A DNA stretch of 64,000 nucleotides from Paenibacillus agricola (lineage in GTDB: Bacteria; Bacillota; Bacilli; Paenibacillales; NBRC-103111), in the NCBI RefSeq assembly GCF_011440305.1, contig NZ_JAAOIW010000011.1, forward strand, positions 186,001 through 250,000. Direction: 5' to 3'. The notes under the pieces are model-generated. The model was not told the origin of the DNA. It did not search any database and saw only the letters and a list, made by a program, of their open reading frames with translations. Shown here one piece after another: positions 8,606 to 17,193 of this stretch (its first letter is position 1; every line of letters starts with the position of its first letter). A program made the position numbers and the translations under genes.

Positions 8606-9411
8606 CTACATCTCCTTACGGTACCATCGATGGATGACGAATCCCAACGCAATAATAAGAGTCCCTTCTTGAATAAACTTCATAATAACGCCTCCGAATT
8701 GCTGGTCTTCTAAAGGGTTAAAAAGAGACACTACCACCGGTACTTGTGCATATGTCTTATATAAAAGTTTACTTGCAAAAAAGATAAATATACAGACAGG
8801 ATAAATTAAAAGCCCCTCCACAATTATATACGCCATTTTCTTGATACCGGGTATTCGATCCAATTCAGGAAGCGGACAAACAAGGACCCACCACATCTGA
8901 AAAGCAGAAACTAATAAGATGAGATGATAAATATTACTCACTATACCACCCCCGCCGTCGGACATTATATAATCGAAAATAGCAGGGTAATGGTATACCG
9001 TTATCAAAACATTGAATACAATAACAGCCAGTAAAGGGTGAATAACTAGCGGAAGTACTTTTTCCACAAAACTTTTTGGCAATATCGCTCTAATAAACCA
9101 TGGCGGTGTTCCATACAGCAACAGCGGCGGCATAACGAACAATAAAAGCGATTGTTGCAACATATGGGCACTGAACATGAATTCGTTAGCCAATAGATTT
9201 AGAGGGATGCCCTCAGCCAAATAAAACGCGATAAGCCCGAACATGAAAAAAACTTTTTGAAGCATACCTACTGGTGTAAAAAGGATATTCTTTTGCCGAA
9301 ACGGCCCACTATAAACGAATAGATGAAAGCCAGCAATGTGTTTATCATGATCAGCCAAGGGCTCCAAAGTTCCGAAAAAGAAATATTGTTGAATAGAGAA
9401 ACATTGATCAT
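8606..9411 (-). pseudogene. ctaG: CtaG-family cytochrome oxidase/copper assembly protein, frameshifted near the N-terminus
   Basis: The main frame (8606 to about 9307) encodes a seven-helix CtaG-type protein: FMFGLIAFYLAEGIPL, a His/Met-rich region (FMFSAHMLQQSLLLFVMPPLLLYGTP) and VFNVLITVYHYP. CtaG proteins act in copper delivery to cytochrome oxidase. The expected N-terminus, FSELWSPWLIMINTLLAFIY, lies in a different frame that starts at ATG 9411 and hits TAG 15 codons after this segment. Adding one G to the GGG run near 9304-9306 joins the frames as IVGPFRQKN, a typical CtaG junction. It is therefore either a one-base deletion or a sequencing error. Dyad site 4 lies 23 bp upstream of ATG 9411. 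Confidence 0.8.
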
Positions 9412-9433
9412 AGAAGATGCCCGCTTCCCAATA

Positions 9434-9450
9434 AACTACATTATGTAGTA
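9434..9450. promoter_or_regulatory. BlaI-type operator, site 4 (ctaG)
   Basis: AACTAC-ATTAT-GTAGTA lies 23 bp upstream of the reconstructed ctaG start. Confidence 0.72.
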
Positions 9451-9650
9451 TTTAATAATTTCTTCTACTTTATTAGAATGGTATCTCCTCTGTCAATACT
9501 AAAGCAGCTTATTTAACATAAAATTATCCCCTATTGCATCCGGAGTTGTGGGTTATATACCAGGATCACCCCCACTTGTTAGTTTACATTGAACTTGTTG
9601 ATTTAGGGGAAATTATCATTCACAAAATCTCTGGTAAGGAGTGATTCCAA

Positions 9651-9713
9651 ATGTTCTACCGTATGATCCTTCTATTAATCGTATTGTTTCTGGAAAGCAT
9701 ACATTTCTCTTAA
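9651..9713 (+). CDS. Possible 20-residue hydrophobic peptide
   Basis: ATG 9651 follows GTAAGGAGTGATTCCAA, a good RBS, and encodes MFYRMILLLIVLFLESIHFS. It sits in a roughly 450-bp gap between ctaG and the copper storage gene that otherwise shows only AT-rich sequence. It could be a small membrane peptide or chance; no homologue is recognised. Confidence 0.3.
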   Translation: MFYRMILLLIVLFLESIHFS

Positions 9714-9898
9714 TCACTACATCTTTAACCACTAAAACTATGTACTATTGCTTTCCATTTATAAGAGGAGGGTGCAATAAATAGTATATAAAACAAAGTG
9801 TGTAGTTGATAGTTTTACATTTGGAAACCGAAGTTTTTATCAAACTCTCTTGTTTAATAATGATTCACTAGTATGAATATTGTGTAAGGAAACGTAAA

Positions 9899-9915
9899 TA
9901 CTACAATTTGTAGTA
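9899..9915. promoter_or_regulatory. BlaI-type operator, site 5 (copper storage protein)
   Basis: TACTAC-AATTT-GTAGTA lies 22 bp upstream of the Csp-like start and just before its RBS (AGGAGGG). Confidence 0.75.
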
Positions 9916-9936
9916 CCACTAAAAGGAGGGAATTAA

Positions 9937-10278
9937 ATGAACACGTACATGATTCCACAAAATGTTCAAAAGTGTATTGATGCTTGTAATGAATGTATGA
10001 AGGCTTGTGAACAATGCTTCTCAGCTTGCCTTCAAGAACCAGATGTTGGGGCAAGGGTTCATTGTATCAGTATGCTTAGAGACTGTGCTGATATATGCTC
10101 CCTTACAGCTCAATACTTGGCTCGAAACAGTATGAGTGCAAAGCAAATTTGCAGCCTATGTGCAAGTATATGCGAAGCATGCGCAGAGCACTGCAGCAAA
10201 TTTAAAGATGAGCACTGCAAAACTTGCGTAGAAATGTGCAAAAAATGTGCTGAAGTATGCCGTAACATGGCTGCATAA
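9937..10278 (+). CDS. Csp-type four-helix-bundle copper storage protein
   Basis: A 113-residue, very cysteine-rich, all-helical protein. Cys recurs every 3-4 residues along the helices (CIDACNECMKACEQCFSAC, CSLCASICEACAEHC, CKTCVEMCKKCAEVC), the hallmark of Csp proteins, which bind many Cu(I) ions inside a four-helix bundle. There is no signal peptide, so it is the cytosolic Csp3 type, which buffers or stores Cu(I). RBS AGGAGGG precedes ATG 9937, with operator site 5 just upstream. Monocistronic, with a terminator 12 bp after the stop. Confidence 0.93.
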   Translation: MNTYMIPQNVQKCIDACNECMKACEQCFSACLQEPDVGARVHCISMLRDCADICSLTAQYLARNSMSAKQICSLCASICEACAEHCSKFKDEHCKTCVEMCKKCAEVCRNMAA

Positions 10279-10289
10279 ATAGTTACACC

Positions 10290-10314
10290 AATAGGGGGCT
10301 TATTGCCCCCTATT
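10290..10314. terminator. Terminator after the copper storage gene
   Basis: AATAGGGGGC / GCCCCCTATT stem with a 5-bp loop, shared by the converging gene at 10310-10495. Confidence 0.75.
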
Positions 10315-10495
10315 TATTAACACTGTTTTTGAGTTCATTAAGATCCTTTTTCATTTCAACATTTAGCTTTTTCAATTCATTCAATTCATGTTCTACATGA
10401 TTGTTATGCTTGTGGCTTCCGCCCCCATGCATACCTTTCATCATAAACAACATCATCACAGGGCATATAAGCACGAACAGCCAGGTCCAGTCCAT
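10310..10495 (-). CDS. Small membrane protein with His-rich linker and coiled coil
   Basis: 61 residues: one membrane helix (TWLFVLICPVMMLFMMKG), a Met/Gly/His-rich linker (MHGGGSHKHNNHVEH) and a C-terminal coiled coil (ELNELKKLNVEMKKDLNEL). ATG 10495 is chosen because AAAAGGAGAAACAGA precedes it; longer forms have no RBS. The His/Met-rich linker could bind metal and the gene lies between copper genes, but no family function is recognised. Confidence 0.7.
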   Translation of the reverse strand: MDWTWLFVLICPVMMLFMMKGMHGGGSHKHNNHVEHELNELKKLNVEMKKDLNELKNSVNK

Positions 10496-10835
10496 TCTGT
10501 TTCTCCTTTTTGAGTAGATGGGATTGTATTTCAATAACATTTTACTACAATCATGTGAAGTTTCTATGTGGTTTTGGAAAGACAATCATATCAGAAACAG
10601 ATTGCTCCAAAAGCGCAACAATTGAGAATATTGAGTAGGCCAGAATTGGACCACTCACTAGATAATGCTTGCGACGATAAAGACTCTATTAGACTATCCC
10701 TGTTACTATTCATTTTGATTTATTGATCGAATATCCATATGGTGCCCCTTAACAATCCAAATTACTAGTAAATTATGTATCCAATGAGTCCTCACCGATG
10801 TCTTGGTCATTTTGTTATGAAATCTTGTATTTAGT
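10496..10835. other. Non-coding gap
   Basis: About 340 bp upstream of operator site 6. No ORF with a plausible RBS, hairpin or repeat was seen. Confidence 0.5.
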
Positions 10836-10852
10836 AACTACATATTGTAGTA
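10836..10852. promoter_or_regulatory. BlaI-type operator, site 6 (mini-lipoprotein)
   Basis: AACTAC-ATATT-GTAGTA lies 36 bp upstream of the mini-lipoprotein start. Confidence 0.75.
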
Positions 10853-10888
10853 TAAAAGGGCGAAAGACTTTAAGGAGGTGAATATGAA

Positions 10889-11044
10889 GTGAAATCAAAA
10901 AAACTTTTGGGCATTCTTATTCTATGCGGCTCCATTTTGTTAGTAAGTTCAGGTTGTTCTAAACCAGCAGATAAACAAGATCCCAATAATATGGGTAACA
11001 TGGATCACAGCAAAACACCTATGAATGACACTACAAAAAAGTAA
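10889..11044 (+). CDS. Mini-lipoprotein with Met/His-rich putative copper motif
   Basis: 51 residues starting at GTG 10889, eight bases after a perfect AAGGAGGTG; an ATG at 10884 stops after two codons. It has a lipoprotein signal peptide with Cys in VSSGCSK, then NMGNMDHSKTPM. This tail resembles the Met/His motifs of the multicopper oxidase (GMDHSKMG), suggesting a shared surface Cu(I)-binding peptide. Operator site 6 puts it in the same regulon. A decayed copy lies at 12995-13080. Function is inferred from composition only. Confidence 0.75.
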   Translation: MKSKKLLGILILCGSILLVSSGCSKPADKQDPNNMGNMDHSKTPMNDTTKK

Positions 11045-11160
11045 TTATTCATATTGTATAGATTTATGAATTGGTATTATTCCGTCCATCCCCTCCAAAT
11101 TGTTGGTACTAACATTGGAGGGACTTATGAAAAAACTTTTTCACGACTTTAGTCCTTTCA
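10951..11160 (+). repeat. Segmental duplication, copy A
   Basis: From AGGTTGTTCTAAACC in the mini-lipoprotein through a CCCTCCAA/TTGGAGGG pair to ATGAAAAAACTTTTTC, it aligns with copy B at 12995-13230. In copy A the lipoprotein is intact, but the NlpC/P60 start runs into a stop after 12 codons. Confidence 0.8.
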
Positions 11161-11314
11161 TAAAGTAGCCTATTAGCCATCAAATGAACTGAGTAATATC
11201 AAATAAAACTAACCATATAACAATCGTAATAAGATCCACTAATACACTTCCTTAAGGTTATTCTATCTTGGTTCCCTCATCGTACAGACTCCAGCTCACC
11301 CCCTAGAAGTTCGA

Positions 11315-11596
11315 TCATTGTGGGCAAATATGGTAAACCAGATCATTACTAATTGCTCTTTCATCGTTCACGGTTAAATTCCCGTCTTTTCTTAAGGAGA
11401 CATAGTATTTCCTTCCATAACTATAAGCTAGTTCTTTCAGTTGGTCATTATCCGGCGCCTTTGCCAATTGTTGCAAAACATTGATGTATTGCTTTCTTGT
11501 TTCTTTGATGTAGGCAGACTCTGTCTTCATTTTCAACACTCCAAGAAAAATTAGTGCTAAACCAATTACTCCCATAACAATTACAATAGTCATCAT
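11315..11596 (-). CDS. Small membrane-anchored protein of unknown function
   Basis: 93 residues with an N-terminal membrane helix (TIVIVMGVIGLALIFLGVL) followed by a charged soluble region. ATG 11596 is preferred because AAAAGGAGGACC precedes it. No family is recognised. Operator site 7 lies about 200 bp upstream, so membership in the copper regulon is possible but unsure. Confidence 0.65.
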   Translation of the reverse strand: MMTIVIVMGVIGLALIFLGVLKMKTESAYIKETRKQYINVLQQLAKAPDNDQLKELAYSYGRKYYVSLRKDGNLTVNDERAISNDLVYHICPQ

Positions 11597-12001
11597 GGTC
11601 CTCCTTTTATATACAAAAATCCAGTACATTGTGCTATCTTCGCTTATACAAGCAACGAAATAATGCCTATCTTATCTTCCAAGCAAGGACTAATACCGAT
11701 ATGACGAATGATAGATATGAAATTAAATCAGAAGCACAACCCACCTAAATTGCCGGATTTATTATTTCAACTATGTTTATTTGCGAAAATTAACTACAGT
11801 ATGTAGTTAATTATAGTTTAATACACATATCAGTAGTAATTTTGACAATATTACAACTTCAGTCCTGGGATAACACGTATTAGCCCGTCTTGTATTCGGA
11901 TAGATCTCTTTTTTGTTTAATCACAAATTCAACACATCTAATGAATATAATGAAGTGACTGGATTTCAACACATCACATTTTAACAATTGGAGGGATATC
12001 A
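11597..12001. other. Intergenic region carrying operator site 7
   Basis: About 400 bp between divergent small genes. Apart from the dyad at 11792-11808, only AT-rich sequence is seen. Confidence 0.5.
11792..11808. promoter_or_regulatory. BlaI-type operator, site 7
   Basis: AACTAC-AGTAT-GTAGTT, a perfect dyad between two divergent small genes (11315-11596 minus, 12002-12499 plus), about 200 bp from each start. Confidence 0.7.
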
Positions 12002-12499
12002 ATGATAAAAATTTTCGTAGGTATTAAAGAAAATAATGAAGTTAAAGGTTGCATTTCAACGACAAACGAACAACGTAAAAAGATTGCAAAGCCAGTAGAA
12101 GAAATCGTCGAAATGGCATTCCAGAAACATTCTCTTTCAAGCTTGAAGCAAGCCTCTACTCTGATTAACTGGAAATCGCCGGAGGAAATTGGCGACGGTA
12201 TTTTCTTAGCCAACTACTTGAATGAAGGAACTATCGAGTGTTTTGCTACATACATGCAGGAATTACTTAGTTTCTTACATAGCTTTGAGACAAAAAACGA
12301 TATTCCAGATCTAGAGAATATCAACAATAATTACACACAGAAATTAGCCAAATATATTATTGAGGGTATGGTAAGCCTTCCAAACGATGTGAAGGCTTAC
12401 TTCGATCATGATGTTGATTCTGCGATCATTCTTGATCTGGATGAAGGAAAGATAATCAAAGAAAGCTTTGGGACGAAAAAACTTTCTGCATCAGATTAG
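12002..12499 (+). CDS. Hypothetical cytosolic protein
   Basis: 165 residues, mixed helical, acidic, with no signal peptide or membrane segment. A clear RBS (ATTGGAGGGA) precedes ATG 12002, and the same SD wording is used by the NlpC/P60 gene. The C-terminus contains DSAIILDLDEGKIIKESFG. No family is recognised and no catalytic motif is apparent. It may be read from a promoter near operator site 7. Confidence 0.75.
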   Translation: MIKIFVGIKENNEVKGCISTTNEQRKKIAKPVEEIVEMAFQKHSLSSLKQASTLINWKSPEEIGDGIFLANYLNEGTIECFATYMQELLSFLHSFETKNDIPDLENINNNYTQKLAKYIIEGMVSLPNDVKAYFDHDVDSAIILDLDEGKIIKESFGTKKLSASD

Positions 12500-12581
12500 C
12501 TATACATAAGATAAAATAGTCATGGAGAAAAAACGCTTCATATTTGCAACTACTAGCGCCTAGCTTCCGAAAGTTAACGGA

Positions 12582-12950
12582 TCATATTATCCAAAGATTG
12601 ATGAAAACGAAGGCCGCATAAATACACGCCATTGATTCTAATATAACGAAATTTTCAAGATAATTCTCCTCAATGACCCGTTTGACCATGTGTTCGTTAA
12701 TGATCCGGTGTTGGTCATCGCACAAAAATCCAGTTGTATGGCTGCTTTTGGTACCAATTGAAATAGGTACTTTGCTGTCCTTGAAGATGTCATGCGTGCG
12801 TTGGACTCTCCGTACGAAAGGTGCCGAACTAAGTACGCACCTACATGCAAACATTCATAATACCCAAGCCAATACTGCAAATCATATCATTATGGCGCAG
12901 CGTAGCCCAATGCACTGTTATTGCAGCCATTCCCGTTTTCATTTTTCCCA
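12582..12950 (-). pseudogene. Decayed coding remnant of unknown family
   Basis: Minus-strand frames here hold protein-like stretches in two registers (for example IFKDSKVPISIGTKSSHTTG and RIINEHMVKRVIEENYLENF, and upstream MKTGMAAITVHWATLRHND) broken by stops and frame changes. No convincing RBS or full-length ORF exists. This looks like the decayed end of an inserted gene, lying just before duplication copy B. Confidence 0.35.
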
Positions 12951-12994
12951 GTGATGATCAGAGCCTCCGGGTCTGGAGAATATAGAATTTATTG

Positions 12995-13230
12995 AGGTTG
13001 TTCTAAACCTAGCAATAAAAAAGATACCAATAATATGGGTAGTATGGATCACAGTAAAACGCCTTAGGATAACACTAGAAAAAGTAATTAGTCTTTTTGT
13101 TTAGATTTATGAATTGGTAATTATTCCATCCTCCCCCTCCAATTGTTCGTGCTACCATTACAGGGTAAGCAAATAATCATACTAACATTGGAGGGATTAC
13201 TTTTATGAAAAAAACTTTTTCGTCGGCCTT
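12995..13230 (+). repeat. Segmental duplication, copy B (contains decayed mini-lipoprotein)
   Basis: Aligns with 10951-11160. Here the lipoprotein copy lacks its start and signal peptide and has an early TAG, while the downstream NlpC/P60 gene is intact. Confidence 0.8.
13135..13195 (+). promoter_or_regulatory. Possible Shine-Dalgarno sequestering pair before the NlpC/P60 gene
   Basis: CCCTCCAA (13135-13142) is exactly complementary to the gene's SD TTGGAGGG (13188-13195). The same pair occurs in copy A at 11091-11098 and 11115-11122. It may mask the ribosome site or act as a weak terminator. Confidence 0.4.
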
Positions 13231-13771
13231 AATCGTTATTACTTTATCCCTATCAGCTATTTCTTTTCAAGGACATGCTTTTGCGGCTTCTCAGACAGAT
13301 TCTAACTTCTCTCAGACTAGTGTAGCTTCATCTGTGAGGCAAAAAGTCATCAGCGCCGGAAAAGCATACTTAGGCACTCCTTACGAATTTGGTTCCAGTC
13401 GTTCCAATACGCGAACATTTGATTGCTCCGATTTTGTCAGACAAGCATACCTTGAAGGTGCAAAAATTAAGCTACCAGCCGATTCAAGAAGTCAAGCAGA
13501 ATATATCAAAAAAAATGGCAATGTCACTACTGACTGGCGAAAACTCAAACCAGGGGATGTAATGTTCTTTATGTCTTACAGAGGATCGGATGCTTCTGAT
13601 TACAGGGGAATCATTAAAAATAAACAACGAATTACTCATAATGGAATCTACCTTGGAAACGGAAAAATACTTCAGACATATTCCAAAGAATCAGGTGGTG
13701 TCAGAATTGATACGATAGATAACAAGCAATGGGAATATCGTTTCTTATTCGGTGGAAGTGTTTTGAAATAG
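13205..13771 (+). CDS. Secreted NlpC/P60-family peptidoglycan hydrolase
   Basis: 188 residues: Sec signal peptide (cleavage after about AFAA) and one NlpC/P60 domain. The catalytic Cys is in TFDCSDFVRQAY (Cys74) and the His in THNGIYLGNG. Such enzymes cut D-Glu-diamino-acid bonds in cell-wall peptides. There is no separate SH3 or LysM binding domain. RBS TTGGAGGG lies nine bases before ATG 13205. Duplication copy A at 11.1 kb suggests it once directly followed the mini-lipoprotein and operator site 6. Confidence 0.9.
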   Translation: MKKTFSSALIVITLSLSAISFQGHAFAASQTDSNFSQTSVASSVRQKVISAGKAYLGTPYEFGSSRSNTRTFDCSDFVRQAYLEGAKIKLPADSRSQAEYIKKNGNVTTDWRKLKPGDVMFFMSYRGSDASDYRGIIKNKQRITHNGIYLGNGKILQTYSKESGGVRIDTIDNKQWEYRFLFGGSVLK

Positions 13772-13893
13772 ATTTGCATCGCTAACATATTAATTGGTAA
13801 CGCTCTTGCAAGAATGAGTTTAATAGGATACGGCAGATGGGATAGATTACCGTATACCGATGGGCCCTCGGGATTCCAATGCCCCTTTTGGGG

Positions 13894-14049
13894 ATGGATT
13901 CAGGAACTTGCCCTGGAACGATTGGTTACATACTGGTGGTTATTTTATTTGTTCTTCCTTGGGCAATATCACTCGGCATTCAGAAAGGCAAGCATCTAAA
14001 AATGGGGATCAATGGATACCTAGTAACCCTAATTCCCCTAGGATTGTGA
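13894..14049 (+). CDS. Possible small two-helix membrane protein
   Basis: 51 residues from ATG 13894: a membrane helix (GYILVVILFVLPWAISLGIQ) and a second hydrophobic segment (YLVTLIPLGL). No convincing RBS precedes it. An overlapping frame (13814-13999) is also open but less protein-like, so this may be a decayed gene. Confidence 0.35.
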   Translation: MDSGTCPGTIGYILVVILFVLPWAISLGIQKGKHLKMGINGYLVTLIPLGL

Positions 14050-14066
14050 TCTTTCTTTAAGCATGT

Positions 14067-14100
14067 AAAGGGTAGGTGGTTATCCACACTACCCTTTTTT
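14067..14100. terminator. Bidirectional terminator
   Basis: AAAGGGTAG / CTACCCTTT stem with inner TGG/CCA pairing and a T-run, between the plus-strand region and the minus-strand thioredoxin gene. Confidence 0.75.
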
Positions 14101-14103
14101 CTG

Positions 14104-14421
14104 TTATTCAATGAATGGCTTGATCGCTTCTTGCAAAGTAGACTTGGGTACAAAACCATTTACCTGGCCGACTAAAGCACCCTGCTTATATATAAAAAGT
14201 GCCGGCAAACTCTTTACACCTAATCTTTCTGAAACCTCTTGGTTCGATTCGACATTTATTTTTGCAATACTCACCTGGCTGTCATATTCGCTACTTAGTT
14301 CCTCAAGAATGGGCTCCAAAAGTTTGCATAGCGAACACCATGGAGCCCAAAACTCCACGATGACTAAGCCCTCACCTCGAGTCGTTTCTTGAAATGTTTG
14401 GTCAGTAATTTCAATAACCAT
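14104..14421 (-). CDS. Thioredoxin with CSLC active site
   Basis: 105 residues, a classic cytosolic thioredoxin fold: strand-helix start, FWAPWCSLCKLLEPIL with redox cysteines at about 29 and 32, and KSLPALFIY carrying the cis-proline. The CSLC motif differs from the usual CGPC, which shifts redox potential. It lies 29 bp downstream of copA on the same strand, so it is likely induced with copper export, perhaps to repair copper-oxidised thiols. That role is inferred from the operon. Confidence 0.9.
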   Translation of the reverse strand: MVIEITDQTFQETTRGEGLVIVEFWAPWCSLCKLLEPILEELSSEYDSQVSIAKINVESNQEVSERLGVKSLPALFIYKQGALVGQVNGFVPKSTLQEAIKPFIE

Positions 14422-14450
14422 CTCAACACCCCCAACTGGTTTGACATCCC

Positions 14451-16874
14451 TTACAATTTAATCCGCTGAAGCCTAAGCGCATTTAATACGACGGATACGG
14501 AACTCAGCGCCATTGCCGCGCCTGCAAGCCAAGGAGCCAGAAAGCCTAAGGCTGCTATCGGAATCCCAATCACGTTATAAGCTAAAGCCCAAAACAGATT
14601 TTGCTTAATGTTTGCCATTGTCCTTTTACTCATAAATATCGCATCCGGTATGCTGTTTAAATCGCCACGCATTAGGGTCACATCAGCTGCTTCCATAGCT
14701 ACGTCTGTACCGGTTCCAACCGCCATCCCGATATCAGCAGTTGCTAGTGCCGGTGCATCGTTAATACCATCCCCGACCATGGCTACCTTTTTCCCTGCTG
14801 CCTGAAGTTTTTTAACCTCTGCCGCTTTGCCTTCCGGTAAAACCTCTGCCAATACCTGATCAATACCCGCCTGGGCCGCGATCGCTTTGGCTGTTCGCTC
14901 ATTGTCTCCGGTGATCATGATGACCTCAATTCCGAGGTTTTTCAGACGAGCCACCGCTTCTTTGGATGTATCCTTGATCGTATCCGCTACAGCAACCATG
15001 CCTGCATAAGTACCATCGATGGCTACCAGCATGGATGTTTTACCGGCTTCCTCCAAACGGCTCATCATTTCAAAAGCATCTTCAGCATTCACTCCATATT
15101 GAACCATTAGCTTTCTTGTCCCCACCAGTAATTCCTTACCTTCAACGATAGCACGAACGCCATAACCCGGAATTGCTTCAAATTGCTCGGTCTCCAGAAG
15201 CTCGATTCCTCTTTCCTTAATGCCTTTCACAATAGCCTCAGCCAATGGATGCTCTGAATTTCGTTCAACTGACCCCACCAAACGCAAGAAGCTATCCTCT
15301 TGAGTCCCGCTCGTAGTAATCACATCGGTAAGTTCTGGTTTCCCATTCGTGACCGTTCCAGTTTTGTCTAAAATAATGGTCTGGATACGGTGAGTAGCTT
15401 CCAGATGCTCTCCACCTTTAAACAGAATACCCAATTCTGCTGCTCGACCAGATCCGGCCATAATGGACGTAGGAGTGGCAAGGCCCAATGCACAAGGGCA
15501 AGCTATAACAAGAACGGCAATCGCTTTTTCTAATGCGCTCGAAAAACTGCCCGGTTCCACTGCGAAATACCAAACCAGAAAGGTTAGTATAGCAATCCCG
15601 ACCACAATAGGAACGAATATACCGGAGATGGCGTCTGCTACTCTTTGAATCGGAGCTTTCGAGCCTTGCGCTTCCTCTACCACTTTAATAATCTGGGCAA
15701 GAGCCGTTTCCCTGCCCACTTTCGTGGCTTCAATTCTTAACATCCCATTTTTATTGATGGTAGCTCCGAAAACAGGATCACCTGTGCGCTTATCCACGGG
15801 TATGCTTTCGCCTGTCAGCATGGATTCATCGACCGAGGAAGCTCCTTGAATGACTTCACCATCGACCGGGATTTTTTCTCCGGGTTTAACCACAATAATA
15901 TCTTTAACTATGACTTCCTCTATGGGTACACTAATCTCTTGTCCGTCTCGAATAACGGTGGCTGTTTTAGCTTGAAGTCCCATGAGTGTCTTGATAGCCT
16001 CCGAAGTTCTGCCTTTAGCTAAGATCTCAAACAGCTTTCCAAGCAAGATCAGTGTAATCAGGACCGCACTCGTTTCGTAGTATAAAGCCACTTCATGATG
16101 AGCAGGGCTGTTTAGTGATTGTATCGTTTGGTACAAGCTGTAGAAGTAAGCGGCGGATGTTCCGAGCGCAACCAGGACATCCATATTTGCACTGCCATTC
16201 CGAAGCGCTTTATAGGCCCCTACATAGAACTGTCTTCCGATAATGAATTGGACGGGCGTAGCCAAAGCCAATTGAAACCACGGGTTCATAAACAAATCCG
16301 GGAGCCAAATGAACGAAGTAAAAGAAAAATGGCTGACCATCGCCCAAAGCAAAGGCAATGAAAGAATAGCAGAAGTAATCAGTTTGATTTTATGATTTCT
16401 AAGTTCTTTTTGCCGATGATCACCTGTTTCCTGCTGCTCCTGTTTGGGAACCGCACCATAACCCAGCTGCTTTACTTTGTTTACCATATCGGCTACCGAT
16501 ACCTGGGAGGCTGTAAATTCAACATGTGCTGTTTCTAAAGCAAGGTTCACCGTTGCCTTTGTAATACCCGACATTTTGTTCAAACCTTTTTCGATTCGGG
16601 TGGCACAAGCTGCACAGGTCATCCCTGTAATTTGGAAATCGGCTGCATCTTTGACGGTTCCATAACCTAAGGCTTCGATCTTTTGTTCCATCTGCACCAA
16701 GTTCGTCTTGGTTGAGTCAAAAGTAACTGAAGCTTGCTCTAAAGCAAAATTGACGTTCGCTCCGGAAACACCTTCCAGTTTATTTAACCCTTTTTCGATG
16801 CGGTTTGCGCATGCGGCGCAAGTCATTCCGGTAATTTGTAAGGTCGTCTGCTGTTGTTCTAAACCTTTTTCCAT
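14451..16874 (-). CDS. copA: Copper-exporting P1B-type ATPase CopA
   Basis: 807 residues with two N-terminal heavy-metal-associated domains ([15 protein letters not shown], Cys19/22; [15 protein letters not shown], Cys87/90), an actuator loop ([10 protein letters not shown]), the membrane CPC motif ([15 protein letters not shown], about 460), the phosphorylation site DKTGTVTNG (about 502), the HP motif (SEHPLAEAI) and [10 protein letters not shown]. This is a complete Cu(I) exporter of normal length. A CsoR-like operator lies directly upstream. RBS TAGGAGGAACAC precedes ATG 16874, and the thioredoxin gene follows in the same operon. Confidence 0.97.
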   Translation of the reverse strand: MEKGLEQQQTTLQITGMTCAACANRIEKGLNKLEGVSGANVNFALEQASVTFDSTKTNLVQMEQKIEALGYGTVKDAADFQITGMTCAACATRIEKGLNKMSGITKATVNLALETAHVEFTASQVSVADMVNKVKQLGYGAVPKQEQQETGDHRQKELRNHKIKLITSAILSLPLLWAMVSHFSFTSFIWLPDLFMNPWFQLALATPVQFIIGRQFYVGAYKALRNGSANMDVLVALGTSAAYFYSLYQTIQSLNSPAHHEVALYYETSAVLITLILLGKLFEILAKGRTSEAIKTLMGLQAKTATVIRDGQEISVPIEEVIVKDIIVVKPGEKIPVDGEVIQGASSVDESMLTGESIPVDKRTGDPVFGATINKNGMLRIEATKVGRETALAQIIKVVEEAQGSKAPIQRVADAISGIFVPIVVGIAILTFLVWYFAVEPGSFSSALEKAIAVLVIACPCALGLATPTSIMAGSGRAAELGILFKGGEHLEATHRIQTIILDKTGTVTNGKPELTDVITTSGTQEDSFLRLVGSVERNSEHPLAEAIVKGIKERGIELLETEQFEAIPGYGVRAIVEGKELLVGTRKLMVQYGVNAEDAFEMMSRLEEAGKTSMLVAIDGTYAGMVAVADTIKDTSKEAVARLKNLGIEVIMITGDNERTAKAIAAQAGIDQVLAEVLPEGKAAEVKKLQAAGKKVAMVGDGINDAPALATADIGMAVGTGTDVAMEAADVTLMRGDLNSIPDAIFMSKRTMANIKQNLFWALAYNVIGIPIAALGFLAPWLAGAAMALSSVSVVLNALRLQRIKL

Positions 16875-16889
16875 TATGTGTTCCTCCTA

Positions 16890-16906
16890 ATACCACTGGG
16901 GGGTAT
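16890..16906. promoter_or_regulatory. CsoR-like operator upstream of copA
   Basis: ATACCACTGGGGGGTAT, an ATACC/GGTAT dyad around a G-tract as in CsoR sites, 16 bp before the copA start. Confidence 0.7.
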
Positions 16907-16931
16907 ATTTTTTTGAAAAAAATATAGGGTT

Positions 16932-16961
16932 GAGCACAACGATCTTCTCGTCGCTGTGCTC
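16932..16961. terminator. Hairpin downstream of copZ
   Basis: GAGCACA...TGTGCTC stem with inner CGA/TCG pairs separates csoR-copZ from copA. Confidence 0.6.
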
Positions 16962-16967
16962 ACTTTT

Positions 16968-17168
16968 TTAACCTACATCGTATCCTTGATCCTCTATGGC
17001 ACCTTTGATTATGTCTAAAGTGAGCTTACTTTCATCGAATTGAATCTGTACCGTTTTAGCTGAAAGATCTACTTGTCCCGTAGCGCCCACATTTTTAATC
17101 GCACCTTCAACAGAGCTCACACAATGCCCGCAGGTCATACCTTCTACTTTCAAGGTTACATTTTGCAT
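16968..17168 (-). CDS. copZ: Copper chaperone CopZ
   Basis: 66 residues, a single HMA domain with VEGMTCGHCVSSVEGAI (Cys13 and Cys16), normal length for CopZ. It carries cytosolic Cu(I) to CopA and to CsoR. It lies 25 bp after csoR on the same strand, so the two are cotranscribed. Confidence 0.95.
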   Translation of the reverse strand: MQNVTLKVEGMTCGHCVSSVEGAIKNVGATGQVDLSAKTVQIQFDESKLTLDIIKGAIEDQGYDVG

Positions 17169-17193
17169 ATCGATTCCTCCAATATGTTTATTA

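Noticed and set aside
12582-12950. Transposase fragment
   Set aside because: No DDE motif, inverted repeat or IS-like end could be identified; left as a remnant of unknown family.
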